DNA of 64,000 nt, from positions 62,001 to 126,000 of the forward strand of contig WGMK01000017.1 in assembly GCA_016125095.1 (NCBI GenBank). The letters run 5' to 3'. Below the pieces are notes generated by a model that had not been told where the DNA came from, did no database searches, and was given only the letters and a program-made list of their open reading frames with translations. This document shows positions 52,442-60,105 of this stretch, piece by piece. The translations under genes were made by a program, and so were the position numbers. Each line of letters starts with the position of its first letter. Position 1 is the first letter of the stretch. Origin of the DNA: Candidatus Hydrogenedens sp. Lineage in GTDB: Bacteria > Hydrogenedentota > Hydrogenedentia > Hydrogenedentales > JAEUWI01.

Positions 52442-53331
52442 GCATGAATACACCCGCCTCCGTTCACCAGCGCTTGCTTAGCCATGCCAGAAGCGAGGGA
52501 CTACGATTCAATGATGTGCTTCAGCGGTACGCAATGGAACGTTGGCTTTATCGTCTCGCGAAAAGCTGCCACAACGAACAGTTTATTCTCAAGGGCGCAC
52601 TTATGCTTGCCGTTTGGGACGTACCCGTGACCCGCTCGACGCGTGATATCGACATGCTGGCCCGGATGCAGAACGATCTCGACGGCATTCGGCAGGTGAT
52701 ATCCGATGTGTGCCGTATGGAGTGCGTAGACGACGGGCTTATCTTCGCGGCCGAAACCGTGAACACTAAACACATAGCGGAAGATGCGCTCTATGAAGGC
52801 GTACGTGCCGATTTCAGGGGATATCTGGGCAACGCCCGAATCGCCATGCAGATCGACCTGGGGTTCAGCGATGTCGTTACCCCGTTCCCCGTCGATCTCA
52901 TTTATCCCACAATACTAGATCTTCCGGCGCCGCGCCTCCAGGCATACAATCGTGAAACAGCCCTGGCCGAGAAGCTGGAAGCGATGGTAAAGCTCGGAGA
53001 ATTGAATAGCCGCATGAAGGATTTCTTCGACATTTGGTTGCTTGCCGCCAGTCAATCGTTTGAAGGCTCTATCTTGTCGAAGGCGATCGCGAATACCTTC
53101 GAGCGCCGCAGCACACCAATCAATGCGGATGCTGCATGCTTTCGTGAATCTTTCGGGGAATCGTCGGAGAAGCAGAAGCAATGGAAGGCGTTTGTCAAAC
53201 GCAGTCAACTCACGGGACGAGTCCCCGGCGGGTTCGCCGACGTATGGCGCGTGGTGACGGAATTCCTCAAGCCGATGCTCAAGAATCCGGGGACCACCAA
53301 GTCTTGGCATCCCGGCGGACCTTGGAACTGA
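52438..53331 (+). CDS. abiEii: AbiEii-family nucleotidyltransferase toxin
   Basis: A 297-residue DUF1814/AbiEii nucleotidyltransferase. FILKGALMLAVW and STRDIDMLARM carry the polymerase-beta-like active-site motif (with the Asp pair D-x-D). Further motifs are A-L-A-E-K-L-E-A-M-V-K-L-G and RMKDFFDIWLLA. Family members such as MenT toxins add nucleotides to tRNA acceptor ends; AbiEii itself binds GTP. Whether this one acts on tRNA is inference. All motifs are present, so it looks intact. Translationally coupled to the antitoxin by a 4-nt overlap. Slightly lower G+C than the genome around it. Confidence 0.92.
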   Translation: MSMNTPASVHQRLLSHARSEGLRFNDVLQRYAMERWLYRLAKSCHNEQFILKGALMLAVWDVPVTRSTRDIDMLARMQNDLDGIRQVISDVCRMECVDDGLIFAAETVNTKHIAEDALYEGVRADFRGYLGNARIAMQIDLGFSDVVTPFPVDLIYPTILDLPAPRLQAYNRETALAEKLEAMVKLGELNSRMKDFFDIWLLAASQSFEGSILSKAIANTFERRSTPINADAACFRESFGESSEKQKQWKAFVKRSQLTGRVPGGFADVWRVVTEFLKPMLKNPGTTKSWHPGGPWN

Positions 53332-53512
53332 CATGCCGAGAATTCTTGGTATCTCAATCCGAAGATGGGAATTGCCGTTGGACCAGTACGCAGTAGGTCT
53401 GCCCCAAATGCGCCCGACTTCGATTGCCAGAAACGGCAGTGCCATGAGACCCACGACGTCCTCTGCTTTTCCCGCTTGAAACAGTGATGCATGTTCGGCT
53501 GTCTCCCCCCCC

Positions 53513-53854
53513 TCACGACTCCGGGTCGTACCCAAACACTCGCAGCTCTTGATCGCAGCGGCAGGCTTGGGCGAGGCGGGCGGCCCAGGCGAGGGCGGCT
53601 TCTCTTGAGGGCAGTTCGAGGATGGTGAATCCGCCGTTGAGCGGCGGGGCCCAGGGGTAGCCCCCTTCGGCGGTGGTGCCGTCGGCCGAGACGAGCACGG
53701 GCGGCACGGATTCGTCGATACCGCCGCCGAAGACGTAGACGCCGGCTTCCTTCGCCTCGCGTATCGCGGCATGGGAATCCCGCACCACGGCCTCGAACTC
53801 GCTTTCGGGCACTTGCATGGCGGCGCTGGGAAATGAAATCAGGTACTTTGCCAT
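53513..53854 (-). CDS. YCII-related (DGPF) family protein
   Basis: A 113-residue ferredoxin-like-fold protein. MAKYLISFPSAAMQV, then a histidine in D-S-H-A-A-I-R-E-A-K-E-A-G-V, a G-G-G-I-D segment, GGYPWAPPLNGGFTILELPSREAAL and the C-terminal R-V-F-G-Y-D match the YCII/DGPF pattern. Function is not established; some members are linked to sigma factors or act as dehydrochlorinase-like enzymes. The ATG at 53854 follows a GGAGAAAAAAG site. The 181-nt gap to abiEii holds nothing I can identify. It may be co-transcribed with the VOC gene 86 nt upstream. Confidence 0.85.
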   Translation of the reverse strand: MAKYLISFPSAAMQVPESEFEAVVRDSHAAIREAKEAGVYVFGGGIDESVPPVLVSADGTTAEGGYPWAPPLNGGFTILELPSREAALAWAARLAQACRCDQELRVFGYDPES

Positions 53855-53940
53855 GGTCTTTTTTCTCCGTGGGTTTTGATGCTGGTGGTACGGGAATAGC
53901 CTCGATGCGTATAGCCGGATCGCATGCGGCGGATGTTCGC

Positions 53941-54381
53941 CTACTTCCCCAGTTCCTCGGCGAGGCCGATGAGGATGCCTTCGGGTCCGCGGATGTAGCA
54001 GAGACGGTAGGCGTCCTGATATTGGACGACTTGGTCGACGACTTCGGCGCCGTGCGGCGCGAGACGGGCGAGGGTGTCGTCGAGATTGTCGACGGCGAAC
54101 ATGACGCGGAGGTAGCCCAGGGCATTGACGGGAGCGCGGCGGTGGTCGGCGGCAATCGGCGGCGCGTCGAAGCGAGAAAGCTCGAGACGGCCGTGCCCGT
54201 CGGGGGTACGCATCATCGCGATTTCGACGCGCATGCCGGGCAGGCCGGTCACGCCCTCGGCCCAATCGCCCGCGATAGGCGCCCGCCCTTCGAGGCTGAG
54301 CCCGAGTTCGGTAAAGAAATCGATTGCGGCGTCGAGATTCTCGACGACAATCCCCACGTTGTCCATACGCTTGACGGTCAT
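53941..54381 (-). CDS. VOC-family (glyoxalase/bleomycin-resistance) protein
   Basis: A 146-residue single-domain protein with two beta-alpha-beta3 repeats: RMDNVGIVVENLDAAIDFFTELGL, then ELSRFDAPP, VMFAVDNLDDTLARLAPHGAEVV and a C-terminal Y-I-R-G-P-E-G-I-L-I-G-L-A-E-E segment, where the last glutamate is a usual metal ligand. The fold carries glyoxalases, dioxygenases and resistance proteins; the specific function cannot be told. The ATG at 54381 is chosen because AGGAG lies just upstream, within the extension to the ATG at 54402. Confidence 0.9.
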   Translation of the reverse strand: MTVKRMDNVGIVVENLDAAIDFFTELGLSLEGRAPIAGDWAEGVTGLPGMRVEIAMMRTPDGHGRLELSRFDAPPIAADHRRAPVNALGYLRVMFAVDNLDDTLARLAPHGAEVVDQVVQYQDAYRLCYIRGPEGILIGLAEELGK

Positions 54382-54713
54382 GCCGGTCTCCTTCGCGTTC
54401 ATCGGAGGGCATTCTAGCGAACGGCGACCTCAAATGACCCGGCGCCCCCCCCATAAAAAAGACGATAGGTAATAAATCATGTTCGGCCGCAGGCTCGCCT
54501 TGACCGTATCCTCATGGCGCGCCCGGTCTCGAATAATCAATGCCGGCATGATGTTCCCCCGAGACCGCCAGGGGTGCGTACGAAGTTCTCGATTCCTATC
54601 ATCAGTGCAGTATTGCACGGAAAGTTCGGTTGCACAGCGCACAACCTGGTGTACGATTGCGCTCGCAGGCGCACCCAGAAACCGGAAGACCGCCCAACAC
54701 AAGGAGACTATCG
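54382..54713. other. Intergenic region between VOC and SDR genes
   Basis: This 332-nt divergent gap shows no gene of credible length. It contains a short A+T-rich patch (about 54448-54480) and, at 54702-54706, the AAGGAG site of the SDR gene. I see no convincing promoter pair; a weak TTGCAC/TACGAT combination near 54625-54655 is possible for the SDR gene. Confidence 0.5.
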
Positions 54714-55460
54714 ATGAACAACAACATTGCCGGGAAAGTCGTGGTGATTACCGGGGCCAGCAGCGGGCTGGGCGAAGCAACCGCTCGGCTGTTGTCGGCG
54801 GAGGGCGCCACGGTGGTGCTGGCGGCGCGCCGCGCGGAGCGTATTGATGCCTTGGCGGCGGAACTGGAAGCCCAGGGCGGCAAGGCGCTGGCCAATTTTA
54901 CCGACGTGTCGGACCGGGACCAGGTGAAGGCACTGGTGGACCAGACGGTGGAGAACTTCGGCCGCGTCGACGTGATGCTGAACAACGCCGGCCTGATGCC
55001 GCTGGCGCCGCTCGAAAAACTGAAGGTGGACGAGTGGGACCAGATGATCGACGTGAACCTGAAGGGCGTGCTCTACGGCATTGCCGCCGCCCTGCCGCAC
55101 ATGCAACAACAGAAGAGCGGCCACATCATCAACGTGTCTTCGGTCTACGGCCACAAGCTGGGGCCGGATGCGACGGTGTATTGCGCGACCAAGTTCGCCG
55201 TGCGGGCGCTGTCGGAAGGATTGCGCCAGGAGGTGAAGCCCTACAACATCCGCACGACGATCATCTCCCCCGGCGCCGTGGCGACCGAACTGCTGGACCA
55301 CATCAGCGATGCCAAGGTGCAGGCGCAGACCAAGAACTTTGTGAGCAAGATCGCTATCCCGGCCGATTCCTTCGCGCGCATGGTCGCCTTCGCCATCAAT
55401 GAACCCGCCGATGTGGATGTGAACGAGATCCTGTTCCGCCCCACGGCGCAGCCGGTATAA
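54714..55460 (+). CDS. Short-chain dehydrogenase/reductase
   Basis: A 248-residue classical SDR. The cofactor motif VITGASSGLGEATARLL (T-G-x3-G-x-G), the N-N-A-G motif, VNVSSVYG-type serine strand (INVSSVYGH) and the catalytic Y-x3-K (VYCATKFAV) are complete. A-R-R after strand beta-2 suggests NADP preference. Members of this subgroup reduce or oxidise small carbonyls. AAGGAG lies 7 nt before the ATG. It is followed 24 nt downstream by a decayed cupin gene, the normal partner of this SDR type, so a former two-gene operon is indicated. Confidence 0.92.
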   Translation: MNNNIAGKVVVITGASSGLGEATARLLSAEGATVVLAARRAERIDALAAELEAQGGKALANFTDVSDRDQVKALVDQTVENFGRVDVMLNNAGLMPLAPLEKLKVDEWDQMIDVNLKGVLYGIAAALPHMQQQKSGHIINVSSVYGHKLGPDATVYCATKFAVRALSEGLRQEVKPYNIRTTIISPGAVATELLDHISDAKVQAQTKNFVSKIAIPADSFARMVAFAINEPADVDVNEILFRPTAQPV

Positions 55461-55484
55461 GGCGGACATCGAACGGAGACACTC

Positions 55485-55610
55485 ATGGACATCGACACCT
55501 TGGGCGAAGCGCCCACCCACGCGGCGACACGCCTCGACATTCAGAAATAGAAGAACGGCTGCCCGGTCGATTGGCTCGAGCCAGCTGCCGACGAGCAGTA
55601 CCGGAAATAG
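55485..55610 (+). pseudogene. Cupin gene remnant with an internal deletion and stop
   Basis: A single frame reads MDIDTLGEAPTHAATRLDIQK, an in-frame TAG (55548-55550), then KNGCPVDWLEPAADEQYRK and a TAG (55608-55610). The second part matches the C-terminus of cupins annotated as (R)-mandelonitrile-lyase-like (D-G-x-x-V-x-W-M/L-E-x-V-x-D-E-Q-Y), and the first part their N-terminus. The 80-odd residues carrying the metal-binding cupin motifs are absent. GGAG precedes the ATG. The frame is unbroken except for the TAG, so an in-frame deletion is likely. Confidence 0.65.
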
Positions 55611-55765
55611 GCCGGCAGGAGCGCGGGCCTCAGGGACTTGAACCATAACGCCCGGGTTCAGCGTGGCCCTGCGGACGATGGCGATATTCAGGTCGCGGAA
55701 ATTAACGGACCAACGGATGGCGAGGGTGTACACTGCGGTCATCACGTTATCGGGGGGCACAAATC

Positions 55766-56707
55766 ATGTTGGAGACGACGCGGCTTTCGCGGGCGCAGGG
55801 ATGTTGGCTGGGGCAACTGGCAGGGGATTCTCTGGGGAGCCTCGTGGAGTTCGAATCGCCGTCGGCCATCCGGCAGCGGTATCCGGAGGGTGTGCGGACG
55901 TTGGCGGATGGAGGCACGTGGAATACGCTGGCGGGACAGCCCACGGATGACTCGGAGATGGCGTTGATGCTGGCGCGGATGCTGGCGGAACGCGGCGAAT
56001 ATGACGCCGCGGCGGCGCGGGAAGCCTATGTCGCGTGGCTGCAGTCGGGGCCGTTCGATTGCGGCATGACGGTGTCGAGCGGCTTGCGGGGCCGGCCGAA
56101 TGGGGACAGCCAAGCGAATGGCGCGATGATGCGCATCGCTCCGCTGGGCATATTCGGCGCGCGTCATGCCCTCGAACAGGTGGGCGCCTGGGCCCGGCAG
56201 GATGCGGCCATCACCCATCCGCATGCCGTGTGCCAACAAGCGAACGCGCTCTTCGCCATGGCGATCGCCCGGGCCATACGCGAACCGGTGGATGGCATGG
56301 CGCTATATGCCGAGATCGTCGCGTGGGCCGCGGAGGCCGCCGTGGAGCCTGCGCTGGCGGAGGCCATCGCCCGCGCGGCCGAAGCACCGCCGCAGGATTT
56401 CATGCACCAGCAGGGCTGGGTTCTCGTGGCGTTTCAGAATGCGCTGTGGCAGTTGGGCCATGCCGAAAGCCTCGAGGCGGGCGTGGTCGATACGGTCATG
56501 CGCGGCGGCGACACCGACACCAACGCAGCCATCAGCGGCGCGCTGCTGGGCGCGGTGCACGGGGCCGAGGCCATCCCCCCGCAATGGCGCGACAGTATCT
56601 TGCGGTGTGAACCCGAAGCTGGACGCCCCGGCGTTCACCAGCCACGCCCCCCCATCTTTTGGCCCACCGACGCGCTCGAGCTCGCGCCCGCGCTGCTGGG
56701 GCCGTAA
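55766..56707 (+). CDS. ADP-ribosylglycohydrolase family protein
   Basis: A 313-residue all-helical hydrolase of the DraG/ARH family that removes ADP-ribose or related groups. GCWLGQLAGDSLGSLVEF opens the fold; P-T-D-D-S-E-M-A-L-M-L and GGDTDTNAAISGALLGAVHG hold the metal-binding acidic residues of the dinuclear centre. A G-A-M-M-R-I-A-P-L-G segment is also typical. The substrate is not known; no ADP-ribosyltransferase gene is nearby. The 150 nt before it (55611-55765) show only a TACACT -10-like element. Confidence 0.92.
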   Translation: MLETTRLSRAQGCWLGQLAGDSLGSLVEFESPSAIRQRYPEGVRTLADGGTWNTLAGQPTDDSEMALMLARMLAERGEYDAAAAREAYVAWLQSGPFDCGMTVSSGLRGRPNGDSQANGAMMRIAPLGIFGARHALEQVGAWARQDAAITHPHAVCQQANALFAMAIARAIREPVDGMALYAEIVAWAAEAAVEPALAEAIARAAEAPPQDFMHQQGWVLVAFQNALWQLGHAESLEAGVVDTVMRGGDTDTNAAISGALLGAVHGAEAIPPQWRDSILRCEPEAGRPGVHQPRPPIFWPTDALELAPALLGP

Positions 56708-56723
56708 CCAAGCGCCGGACCGG

Positions 56724-57089
56724 CTATTCGGTGCGCAGGATCTTTTCCATCTTGCGGCCTTTGGCCAGTTCGTCGACGAGTTTGTCGAGGTAGCGGACCT
56801 GTTGGGTGAGCGGGGTTTCGATGTCTTCGACCCGGTAACCGCAGATGACGCCCGTGATGAGGTGGGCGTTCGGGTGCAGCTTGGCGCGCTGGAAAAACCG
56901 CTCGAAGGTAGACTTGTCGTCGATGTGCTTCTGCAGCGCCTTCTCGGTGTATCCCGTCAGCCAGCGGATAACCTGATGCAGTTCCTCTTTCGTGCGCCCC
57001 TTCTTCTCCACCTTCGTCACATAGTGCGGATACACCGACGCGAAGGTCAGTTTCGCGATGCGTTCATCGTGGCTGCTCATAGCGCTCAT
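56724..57089 (-). CDS. DUF2200 domain protein
   Basis: A 121-residue protein that matches the DUF2200 pattern throughout: RIAKLTFASVYPHYVTKVEKKGRTKEELHQVI, then LTGYTEKALQKHI and FFQRAKLHPNAHLITGVICGYRVEDIE. The function of DUF2200 is unknown; it is small, basic and cytoplasmic. ATG at 57089 is preferred to 57080 because AAGGAG lies 6 nt upstream. It is convergent with the ADP-ribosylglycohydrolase gene across a 16-nt gap. Confidence 0.93.
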   Translation of the reverse strand: MSAMSSHDERIAKLTFASVYPHYVTKVEKKGRTKEELHQVIRWLTGYTEKALQKHIDDKSTFERFFQRAKLHPNAHLITGVICGYRVEDIETPLTQQVRYLDKLVDELAKGRKMEKILRTE

Positions 57090-57179
57090 GCTAGGCTCCT
57101 TCGTCGCAGGCCCGCATTGTATGCGTGCCGACGCGCGCCATGCATCCCGCGCGAGGGACGGCACGGGACCAGTTTACGG

Positions 57180-57236
57180 GGACAGATAACTGTCCAGAAC
57201 AGCGTGGCGCCGTGCCATATACCAGATGTTCTGGAC
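57180..57236. repeat. Palindromic element (GGACAG hairpin and TCCAGAACA inverted repeat)
   Basis: GGACAG-ATAA-CTGTCC (57180-57195) is a perfect hairpin overlapping a second inverted repeat, GTCCAGAACA (57192-57201) with TGTTCTGGAC (57227-57236). It starts with TTTACGGGGACAG, a form common in REP elements mobilised by Y1 transposases. No transposase gene is seen nearby. Confidence 0.7.
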
Positions 57237-57271
57237 GAAATCGACGGCTGCGCCGACCTGCCGCAGCCCAT

Positions 57272-57306
57272 GCTCCGGACCGGCAATCCTGCTGCCGGTC
57301 CGGAGC
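57272..57306. repeat. 14-bp perfect hairpin downstream of the ELWxxDGT gene
   Basis: GCTCCGGACCGGCA (57272-57285) and TGCCGGTCCGGAGC (57293-57306), 7-nt loop. It lies 57 nt after the stop of the minus-strand gene at 57364. No T-tract follows on either strand, so it is either a Rho-assisted terminator or another palindromic repeat. The rest of the gap 57090-57363 shows nothing. Confidence 0.7.
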
Positions 57307-57363
57307 GGTCGCTGCCTTGCATCTGTGGTGATGCGAAAAATTGTACGCCCGCAGGCGGGGGGC

Positions 57364-59334
57364 TCAGGCTCGTCTGCGCCGTAGTACGGCTCCGCCGCCG
57401 CAGGCCACCAGCGCCGCCAGTAGCACGAGTGCCGCGCCCGCCGGGCCCGGTACTTCGGGGTATACCGCCACGGTGTATTGATACGAGGTCATCGCCTTCG
57501 AGAGGTCCTGGTATTCGCAGGTGTAGCTGCCCGAGTCGCCCGCGACGAGCGGGGCGATGCGGAGCGTGCGCGATTGCGCGCCGGTGATAGCGCCGTCGTT
57601 GGCCAGCGGCACGCCGTCGCGGTACCACTGGTAGGTGGAGATGGGCGACACCGGGCAGGGCACGGAGAGGCAGAGCGTATCGCCTGCCCCGTAGAAGGCG
57701 CGCAGGGTACAGCCGGCCACTTCTTCGCAGGGCGGCGCGGAGGGCACGAGCAGTTCTTCCGTGTCCAGCTGTCCGTCGTCATTCAGATCGAGGACATCGA
57801 AGAGCTCGGGGTCCAGGTCGCTCGAGCCGTTCGACGCCTCTGTCAGGTCGAGCGTGCCGGAGTCATCCAGGTCCAGCGCCGCGAGGTCCTCCAGCAGTTG
57901 CGCGGAAATCAGGCGCTCGTAGCGGTCCGGCTGGCCGTTGTCGTTCTCGTCGGCATAGAGGCCCCAGAGGTCAATCGCGGAAGCGAGGTTCTCGTCGTCG
58001 GCTGCCACGAAAATGGCATCGTCGGTATGCAGGTGGTCGCTGCGCAGCGGGTCGTAATACGGAAAAATCCGTGCCGGCAGCGAAACAGCTTCCGTACCGG
58101 TGGCCGTGCCATCCGAGCGGAGCAGGTCCGAGTGGGCAGTAAACCAGTACTCCCCTTGCCAATACATCAGATTGGAGACGGGCGATTGGATTGGTTCGAA
58201 GAAATGTGCGGTTCCTTGCCGCGTGCCATCGGATTGCCACCAGGTGTTTCCCGCCAATTCGCCGCCGTAGAAGAAGTTCAAGTGGCCGAATAGATCAAAC
58301 AGGCGAAAGGGTCCTTCGATGCGGTCGATTACAAACGGCTGCAGAAGCGCCTCGGCAAGAATGCGCGTGCCGAAGAAGGTTCCGTCGCTGACCCAGACCG
58401 CCCCCTTGTCGGGGTACGTGCCTTCGGAAAGAAAGTAGAGCTTCCCGTTCCACGCAGTGAGATCCGAGGGCACCGTGATTTTCTTCGAGCGCGGCAGGGG
58501 GCGAACCGTGGTGACCTGATTCCCATCCGTCTTGCGGAGCACGGGGATCTGGCTCCGGTCGACATTCGCGGTGAGATCGATGAAGTAGAGTTCGTCCCCA
58601 ACGGCCGCCATGGAGGACAACCCATCGAAGAAGCCCTGCGGTCCGAGGTCCGTCACCTGGCGCGTGCCTTCCGCCGTGCCGTCGGTCACATACACATTGC
58701 ACTCGTTTCCGTTGTTGTAGCCAGGAAAGAACAACTGGTCGTCGGTCGCGGCGAAGGGAATCACGCGGCCCCGATGATCCCAGAAAAACGGATCGGGATT
58801 CGCCGCTTCATGCAGGATCTCGGTGGTGGCGGCAGAACCGTGCGACTTGATCACGCGGTAGGTCTCGCCGTCGTGACAGGCGGCGTAGGTCGCGCCCTTC
58901 CAGTTGGTGATGGCGAACAAGCCGAAGGGATTGGCTTCGCTTTCCAGGGCCAGCAGCGCGATACGCTCCGTGCCCTCCGCGGTGCCGTCCGTCACATAGA
59001 GACCGCTATGGCCCGGCGTGGTGCCGATGGCATGAAAATACACGGCGTCGACACCCGAAAAGATGATGTGCGCATAGCCATCGAATTCGCCGGGTCCGAG
59101 GTCGATGAGTTCGCGCGTGCCCGAAGGCAGCCCATTGCTCACCCAGAGCGCGGGTTGTCCCTCGACGCCCGCCGAAAAATAGATCTGATCGTTCCAGACC
59201 GAGATTTCGCGGACGCCGACGCTGTACTCGCCCGAGAATTCCTGGACGAGCCGCGGTATCGGTGCGCCGGCTGCGGCTTGCAAGGCCTGGCCCAGACACA
59301 ACCACGCGGCGACACAGATGACCAATCGTGTCAT
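57364..59334 (-). CDS. Secreted ELWxxDGT-repeat, EF-hand and Ig-like protein with sorting signal
   Basis: A 656-residue exported protein. Signal peptide 1-22. Five or more repeats of the ELWxxDGT type (LYVTDGTAEGTERI, VYVTDGTAEGTRQV, VWVSDGTFFGTRIL, WWQSDGTRQGTAHF) form a probable beta-propeller over residues 35-455. Two EF-hand/dockerin-like calcium loops (DLDDSGTLDLTE, DLNDDGQLDTEE) follow near 490 and 515. An Ig-like domain (YQWYRDGVPLAND ... DSGSYTCEY) precedes the tail VPGPAGAALVLLAALVACG-RRRRA, a PEP-like sorting signal. Calcium-dependent surface adhesion is inferred. Confidence 0.85.
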   Translation of the reverse strand: MTRLVICVAAWLCLGQALQAAAGAPIPRLVQEFSGEYSVGVREISVWNDQIYFSAGVEGQPALWVSNGLPSGTRELIDLGPGEFDGYAHIIFSGVDAVYFHAIGTTPGHSGLYVTDGTAEGTERIALLALESEANPFGLFAITNWKGATYAACHDGETYRVIKSHGSAATTEILHEAANPDPFFWDHRGRVIPFAATDDQLFFPGYNNGNECNVYVTDGTAEGTRQVTDLGPQGFFDGLSSMAAVGDELYFIDLTANVDRSQIPVLRKTDGNQVTTVRPLPRSKKITVPSDLTAWNGKLYFLSEGTYPDKGAVWVSDGTFFGTRILAEALLQPFVIDRIEGPFRLFDLFGHLNFFYGGELAGNTWWQSDGTRQGTAHFFEPIQSPVSNLMYWQGEYWFTAHSDLLRSDGTATGTEAVSLPARIFPYYDPLRSDHLHTDDAIFVAADDENLASAIDLWGLYADENDNGQPDRYERLISAQLLEDLAALDLDDSGTLDLTEASNGSSDLDPELFDVLDLNDDGQLDTEELLVPSAPPCEEVAGCTLRAFYGAGDTLCLSVPCPVSPISTYQWYRDGVPLANDGAITGAQSRTLRIAPLVAGDSGSYTCEYQDLSKAMTSYQYTVAVYPEVPGPAGAALVLLAALVACGGGAVLRRRRA

Positions 59335-59382
59335 GATGTCACTCCTTCTGAATTCCCCAATTCAGTTACCTAAGACAGCTGC

Positions 59383-59411
59383 AGCGTAGCACGGACGCAA
59401 GTATTTGTCAA
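59383..59411 (-). promoter_or_regulatory. Promoter of the ELWxxDGT-repeat gene
   Basis: Minus strand: perfect TTGACA (59406-59411), 17-nt spacer, TACGCT (59383-59388). It lies 49 nt before the ATG at 59334. A GAATT-CCCC-AATTC palindrome (59350-59363) falls in the leader. The gap 59412-59505 is A+T-rich and shows no gene. Confidence 0.55.
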
Positions 59412-59505
59412 TTTTATTATTCATTGAATATAGCAAATTACACATATTATTCCGGACCTGCGAAGGACCTGTTCAACCCAGGTAGCACCGCGCTGAATAA
59501 GGGGC

Positions 59506-59546
59506 TTGACAGAAATGATAGTTCATGATAGTTTGTGATTTATCAC
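59506..59546 (+). promoter_or_regulatory. Promoter with phased direct repeats and palindrome
   Basis: TTGACA (59506-59511) is perfect. It is followed by two ATGATAGTT repeats (59515-59523 and 59525-59533), 10 nt apart, one helical turn. A GTGAT-TT-ATCAC palindrome (59535-59546) comes next, 19 nt before the ATG. The -10 element lies within the repeats (TAGTTT or GATAGT, three to four matches). This is a candidate autoregulatory operator for the HTH protein that follows. Confidence 0.55.
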
Positions 59547-59565
59547 TAGAGCTCATGAGGGTTCG

Positions 59566-60018
59566 ATGATGAGTAAGGAAGTGGAATGGGACGAGGGGCG
59601 GCCGGTACCTGCGGGGCGGGACTGGTTCACGGTGCGCGAGGCGGCGGCGTACCTTGACAAGAGTGAACCTACCCTCTTCCGCTGGATGAAAGAAGGGGCG
59701 ATTTCGTTCTACAAGGTCGGCCGCGCCACGCGTTTCACGCGCGACAGCCTGGATGCGGTGATCCGGAAATCGACCGGCCAGGCCGAGGCCGAGCAGGCCG
59801 CCGCGCGCTGTGCCGCCTGTGGCCACAGCGAGCTCATCGAAGGCCAGATCCAGAGCACGGGCCTCATCTACTTCAAACCGACCCGCACCCGCTTCTGGAC
59901 TTTGAAGGATTCCAACGTGCGCCTGCAGGCGAAGGCCTGCGCCGCGTGCGGCTACATACAACTTCATGCCGACACCCAGAAACTGCAGGCCCTGAAACCG
60001 GAGGACGAACCCCGCTGA
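59566..60018 (+). CDS. Excisionase-type HTH / zinc-ribbon protein
   Basis: A 150-residue protein. Residues about 20-70 form a MerR/excisionase-like helix-turn-helix (WFTVREAAAYLDKSEPTLFRWMKEGAISFYKVGRATRFTRDSL). The C-terminal half has C-A-A-C-G-H and, 40 residues later, C-A-A-C-G-Y, a four-cysteine zinc ribbon split by a loop. Such proteins are found near phage, plasmid and stress genes, but no integrase is near this one. A regulator of its own operon, or a small DNA-binding accessory factor, is inferred. Starts at 59566 and 59569 are both ATG. Confidence 0.82.
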   Translation: MMSKEVEWDEGRPVPAGRDWFTVREAAAYLDKSEPTLFRWMKEGAISFYKVGRATRFTRDSLDAVIRKSTGQAEAEQAAARCAACGHSELIEGQIQSTGLIYFKPTRTRFWTLKDSNVRLQAKACAACGYIQLHADTQKLQALKPEDEPR

Positions 60019-60105
60019 CGATTCCATAGCGCGCATCCCATTCGTCCGCCGCCGATACATATCCGGATTTACCATGGCCAAGGACAGCAACCGGGAGGAC
60101 GTGTC

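Noticed and set aside
53332..53512. Possible gene remnant between abiEii and the YCII gene
   Set aside because: Minus-strand frames here give Trp/Arg-rich peptides without recognisable similarity.
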